NCBI GenBank assembly: GCA_033239525.1 | Contig: BSYO01000019.1 | Span: forward strand, 5,709,087-5,773,086 | DNA from: Nepenthes gracilis | Taxonomy: Eukaryota > Streptophyta > Magnoliopsida > Caryophyllales > Nepenthaceae | Reading direction: 5' to 3' | DNA length: 64,000 bases | Shown: in pieces, positions 52,001-58,000 of the stretch | Layout: each line of letters begins with the position of its first letter | Numbering within the stretch: the stretch's first letter is position 1 | The notes under the pieces: model-generated | The model's database searches: none | Seen by the model: only the letters and a program-made list of their open reading frames with translations | What the model was told of the DNA's origin: nothing | Made by a program: the position numbers and the translations under genes

Positions 52001-55000
52001 GGAGAAACAAGGCTATCTCATCGAAATGTGACATGGAACAAAAACTATATGGGTAGCCAAGATTGGGGACATGCGGAATGCCCAAAGTATAGGAGATCAC
52101 CTCCGGGGTTAATCCAAAGGGTGCTGCCCCTCAAGAAGGTAGAGAAGGAATCCGACATGTGGTCTAGATCATGAATGCTTGCATAAAACTCTTGAATTAA
52201 GAGTCTAGTGGGAGGAATGAAGTTAGTGAGAACTGGCTGCCAGTGCTGATCAATAAACAGCGAGGAAATTGATGGATCTAGAGTCAAGAGGTAAACTTCC
52301 CTTCAAGGGTAAGTTGCCGATGGGACACATGTTTCTAAAAAAGGCCCTAAGCGGAAGGATCGACAAAACGGTCTGATGCTAAGGGCCGCTAGCCTGGGGA
52401 CACTTACCAGTAGCCTTTTTGGAGAAGGACATCCAATAAGTAGACAGTGAGGATCAATAAACAGTGCCGATCAATAAACAGCGAGGAAATTAATGGATCT
52501 AGATTCAAGAGGTGAACTTCCCGTTCAGGGGTAAGTTGCCAATGGAACATGCATTCTTGAAAAAGGTCCTCAGCGGAAGGATTGACAAAGCAATTTGGGG
52601 CTGAGGGCCGCTACCTCGGGGACACTTACCAATAGCCCTTTTGGAGAAAGACACCCGATAAGTAGACATCTATATTAAAAAGTAGAGAGAGACGGTGAGG
52701 CACACCAATTGGAGACAAAACTAGCAAATAAGGAGCCCACCAGACTCCAACACCGTGGGTCAAGAGAGGGGCAAAACAACTACAAATCTACATAAGAAAG
52801 GCGTAATCGGACCGCGTGTATCCCAAGAACATGGGTGGGTTGCACAGCGAAACACCCATAACCCAAGTCCATGACAAGGCTAGATCTACAAAAGGTTGAC
52901 ACAACAAACTATAAATCGAGACTAAATATGGTGAGATATGAATAGATAGAACAAAATAAGAGAAGAAAAGTGGTGTTCATAGACTAGGATGAAAATTGCC
53001 ATTAATGGAGAGATTAAGCATAAGAACGAAGGGAAGAGGAAGAAACTTACATTAGATTCACCCACGATTGGAGGAGGAATGTGTAGATCGGGAGGATTTG
53101 GAGAATCTAGAGGTAGGGAGAGGAGGAGAGAAGAGAGAGGGACGAGAAAATGAAGGAGAGGAGTGAGAGAATGTGAAAGGCGCATGCACAACGCTTGCAG
53201 ATAAAGCATCCTGCGCGGCAGCGCTTGAGCACGTGTCAGGCGCGCCTAAGAAGGAGCTCAAGTGCGAGGCAAGCACGTGTCAAGTGTGCCTAATCTAGAA
53301 AAGGCACTCAAGCGCCTAGCAAGCGCCCATCAAGGGCAAGGAATAGGACATCAATTTTTTTTAATTGTGTAATACATACAGCACAAATTATTATATGGAC
53401 AATGTCGCTTTTTGATATGTAAGATCACTCTTCTTGATCCATATTTTTTTCGGATTTAATTGTTTTGTATAAATTCATTACTTGATCATTCAGTAGTTTG
53501 ACATGATTGATAAGAGTGTCCATTTTTGGACTTTGATTAAAATTATTCTAAAAATTAGTTGCAGAACAGTGGGGGTCAATATGTCTAAATTTTCTACAAC
53601 CATGGCATGTTGGGACAAAGTTAGTAGAGACATAAGATTTATTACCTTTATTCCTAGTTTGATTAAAGCCAAGGCTCCTTCTATCGTTTAAGGATAGAAT
53701 ATTAGGTGCAACAACATTTATCTTCGTAAAACCTTTTGACCTCTGATCGATGGGGACGGATGACATGATATTCCGTCTTGGGATAGATGTGGTAGGGATA
53801 ATGATAGTTTTCGAGTTAACATTAACATTTAAAGTGTTATCAGAATATCCTAGGCCAGTTTTGTTTCCGCCCACTTTAACCAAGTATACGATCCAATTTC
53901 TTGGATCCACTTGAAAATTGCTTTAGATCATTTTGAGTACTTTTAAGTTCCGACATGGGGCCAAAAAAAGGAAAGAGAGGGATGGGGTTAGTAGTTTGCA
54001 TTCACTTGCGGTTTGCAAACTGACAGCGAACTGAGTCTAAGCATGAGTTTTTGTGTCTAATTCAATTTTAACAGTGACTTTTTCCTTTTCGATTTCCGCC
54101 AGTTTATGCTTTAAAGACATATTAGTTTTCTTAATTTTTAGAAATTCCTTAAATAGTTTATCATACGCATCCCGAAGGTCATAGCACTGAGTTTCTGACT
54201 CGTTCTCAGAGTCATCAATTTAATCCATGCTCTCTAAAACCGAATTATGATAAATATTGATGCAAATTCACGTCTCGGTGTCGATTTAGGTTAAGATGGT
54301 GAAATAATTATTTGATTTTTAGGTTTGACTCTAAAACCGAATTAAGATATATACATATAAAGAATAATATAATTATGATAATTTCAGCCCTAGGACAGGG
54401 ACATGACAATGACATTCGAAGACAATTGAAATGAGCATCCTCTTCAAAGATTGGTTTGAGGAAAAAGATCGCATCAGAAATCCAATCATTTTAAGTTCAA
54501 GTAATAAAAATGATTTTAGAAACGGCAGTAGTAGCACAAGGGGAAAAGTGAAGCTTCAAAATAAGTAAATTCTTAGATGTATTTTTCTTTTTTTACTTTG
54601 GTAAATTGTAACATTAAATATTTGATGAAATAAATAAAAATATGATATATTTTTCATGATACTGTATTTTATTTTTTATCTTATTTTTTTTAAATTTTAT
54701 TTATTAAAAATATTTTTATAAATTATTTTGTGCCTAATCCTACACAGCATAGCCCAAATGGCACAACTCGGTCTAGCATAGGCGGGCCAAATGCCATTCC
54801 AAGCTGAAAGTTAATGGTCCCACGTTATGCCCTAATTTGCTACGAGCAGCCCAATTGACAACTTTATTAACATGTTATCTAGTAGCACGCTCGATTATGT
54901 AACAATTCTCTCGAGCAAAAACATTTTTAAGAGGTCACATGAATGGTACATGATAGGTGCATGTGCCAGCATTAGCAAAATTTCAGTGCCTAATGAATGC

Positions 55001-58000
55001 CTAATGTACTGCTCAATTTTTAATTAATTTATTTTAATATTATCAGTTTATTTTGAATTTATTAGAAATAATTATATAACGAAAATTTAAAAAAAAAATT
55101 CAAGAATGGAAGTAGACTTAATGCCTAACACACACCTGACACGGGCTCATATGTGTAGGTAGATTGTGTGTGCCTAAGAAATGCCTCTGGAGTGCTCAAG
55201 GGTTTTTCTGACAGATTGTATGGCCCTTGAAGTACACCTCTATGGCACTCATGTGCAAAATTAGTAGATTACTTGCTCTTGAGCCGCGCGTAATGCAGTG
55301 CTTGTGCGTGATCTATTAGAAATAATGGTACAATGAAAATTTGAAGAAAAATTTGAGAATGGAGGCAGGGTTGATACTTGATGCACACTCATGCACATAG
55401 GCAAATTGTGTGCGCTTGAGAAGTCTCTCTGGAGTGTTCGAGCATGTTTTAGGTAGATTGTATGGCGTTTGAAGCGTGCCTCTGCGGTGCTCATGTGCAG
55501 AATTAGTAGATTAATTGCACCTAAGCCACACCTGATTCAATACTCGTGCATGACTGAGGAATGGAGTGGCGCCTAATGCAAGCCCGACAGGCACTCATGT
55601 GGCGATTCGCTTATAGAAGCACGCCTGATGCTATTTTAAGGTATTTTTGCGGGAAAAGGGGAGAAAGAAGAAAGAAAGAGAACAAGAAGAAGAGAGAGGA
55701 AGAGAAGGTTGATTTTGAAGCCTCATTTTATCAGATTTGCCAAATTTAAAGGTTAAGACAAATATTTCCAAGCCCGATATTTAGCCTATTTCAATTTTCC
55801 TTTAGTTTTGTTTATGCTTGATGGCTTTATTATATATACATGCCATTTTTTACTTCGCCCATTTTGAATGTGTGCATGCTTGTAGTTTTACAGGATGTTT
55901 CGAAGCTTTGTCTTAGTTTTATCTAATATTTGAGGAGTTTGCTTGTTTTGTGCAAAATGAGTAAATATCTTAAAATATTATATTGATATATGAAGTATTT
56001 GCAACAGAAAAGTCATAAAAGCTTGTATCGGACCTTACATATGGTATTCCATGCATGTGTTTCAAGTTGTACTCTATTTTGTTTTCGCTTTGATATTTGT
56101 ATTTTTTCATAGAGCAAAAAATTTTATATTCATACTTCCCTAAAATGAAAGTTTTGTATTTTTTCATCATAGAGAAAAAGTTTATGACATTTATTATAAA
56201 GTGACCTAATTTGATATTTTATTAATAACTATCGTAAAAAATTGAACAGAACTAATTTCAGATATCATAATATATTTAAACAGAATTGAAGACTGTACCT
56301 ATCATCCACCGGTGGCAAAAGAAAGTGGCTTTTGACATCGTCTATAAAGAGAAATATATAGACGACCTGCCTATAGGTCTAAATAATAAAAATTCAGCCT
56401 AATATTACCGGAAGTATTTGTAACCATTTCTTAAAATTAGTCTTTTGGCATTTAATTCTCAGATTTTAGTATATTTTAGATTTTTTGATATTTTTACCTA
56501 TATTTAATTAAATATCCGAGATGTTTGATTTGAAACTTGCTGATTTTGACCACCATTTAGATTTATGATATCAAACTTTGGCTGATTTTGTACATTCGGA
56601 TTATTTGATATCCGTATTCAAAATTATAAATTTTATGTATGAAATCAAATTTTGACATTTGGCATTTTTGGACCCTTGATTTGTATTGGATTTTGTACAT
56701 GTTGTATTGTTCTCGTTTCCTTAGTATGATTTATGGATATAAATTTGTTTTGCTGTATATACACTGATATTACTGAGCATTTGGCTCATCATTTTACTAT
56801 TTCTAATCTTTTCAAATTAAAAGACTGTGGATTGCTTACAGAGAGCTCAAACGAGGACGCTTATAGAGATTTTAGTTATACATTGTAATTATTAGATTTG
56901 TAGTTGGATTTGTATTCATATTCCAATGTATTTTTTGGCCAGGAGAGGATTATGTATAGGCTGATATTGGTATATTATATTTTTTATAGAGGCACGTTTT
57001 GGATTTCCTCGGTATTGGGATTGTAGCATTTTGTGACTTATGTAAGAATGAGGGTGAGATTTGTGTTGATTATATTATTGTTTTCCTTATGATTTATGTA
57101 GTAAGTTATGGACAGTATTATTAGAATCTAAATAGATAGTTCAAAATAATCCTATGGTAGTTGTCATAGTTTGATGATATTTTGATATTTTTGTCAGGTC
57201 CGACCCAATATTGAGTACCAAATTTGGGTGTTCCCTTTTCGGTTGGAGATTTACTTCATGGATTTAAATTACTATCATTAATTATTACCTACTTTTGGTC
57301 CAGGTTCGTAACACCTAAGATTGCACGTGCGTGAAAAACAGTGGCATTTTGTGCTTGATATACACCTGAATGGGACACGTGTGTAAATTGCCAGTAGGGA
57401 CTGCGCCTAAAGCACGCATAATGAGTGTTTGTGTGCTAGCGTTAATATAAAAGGCCATGTTTTGATTTTAGGGTAATCTAAGAGCATTTTGAATATAAGG
57501 AGCACCACAAGGAAAAGAGAAAAATGAGAAGATTTTGGCACTTATTTGAGGTCCTGCTTGAGTTCCATCCTTTGTCAAGTCAAGAATGTAACTTCAGTTG
57601 TAGAATTTTTAACACATTGGTTGCTGGTTTTCTCATTGTATTTCCCCTTGTTAGATGGTTAAGTGTGTTGAATTAGTATTAACCATTTCTTCACACTTAT
57701 TATGGTTACAAAAAGGTTGCTCAAATGGGGTTATTTGCAACCAAATATTATTATAGAGATTATTTAGACGAAGGAACCCGTAATTTTCCCTTAGTTGAAA
57801 AAAGCTATGTTAAAATTAATTATATAACTGATGTGCTTGGTTATTTATTATTTGTTGTTTATCAGGTTCAATCAGGAGAGAGTGGTGACTAACATTGACA
57901 AGTGTATTTGGTTTTTACGTTGTGCCGTGTTTTTATACCCAACAAAAACATGGCCTAAATGCACTCGTCTCAAACATCAATGCATATGTAGCAGTTTTCC

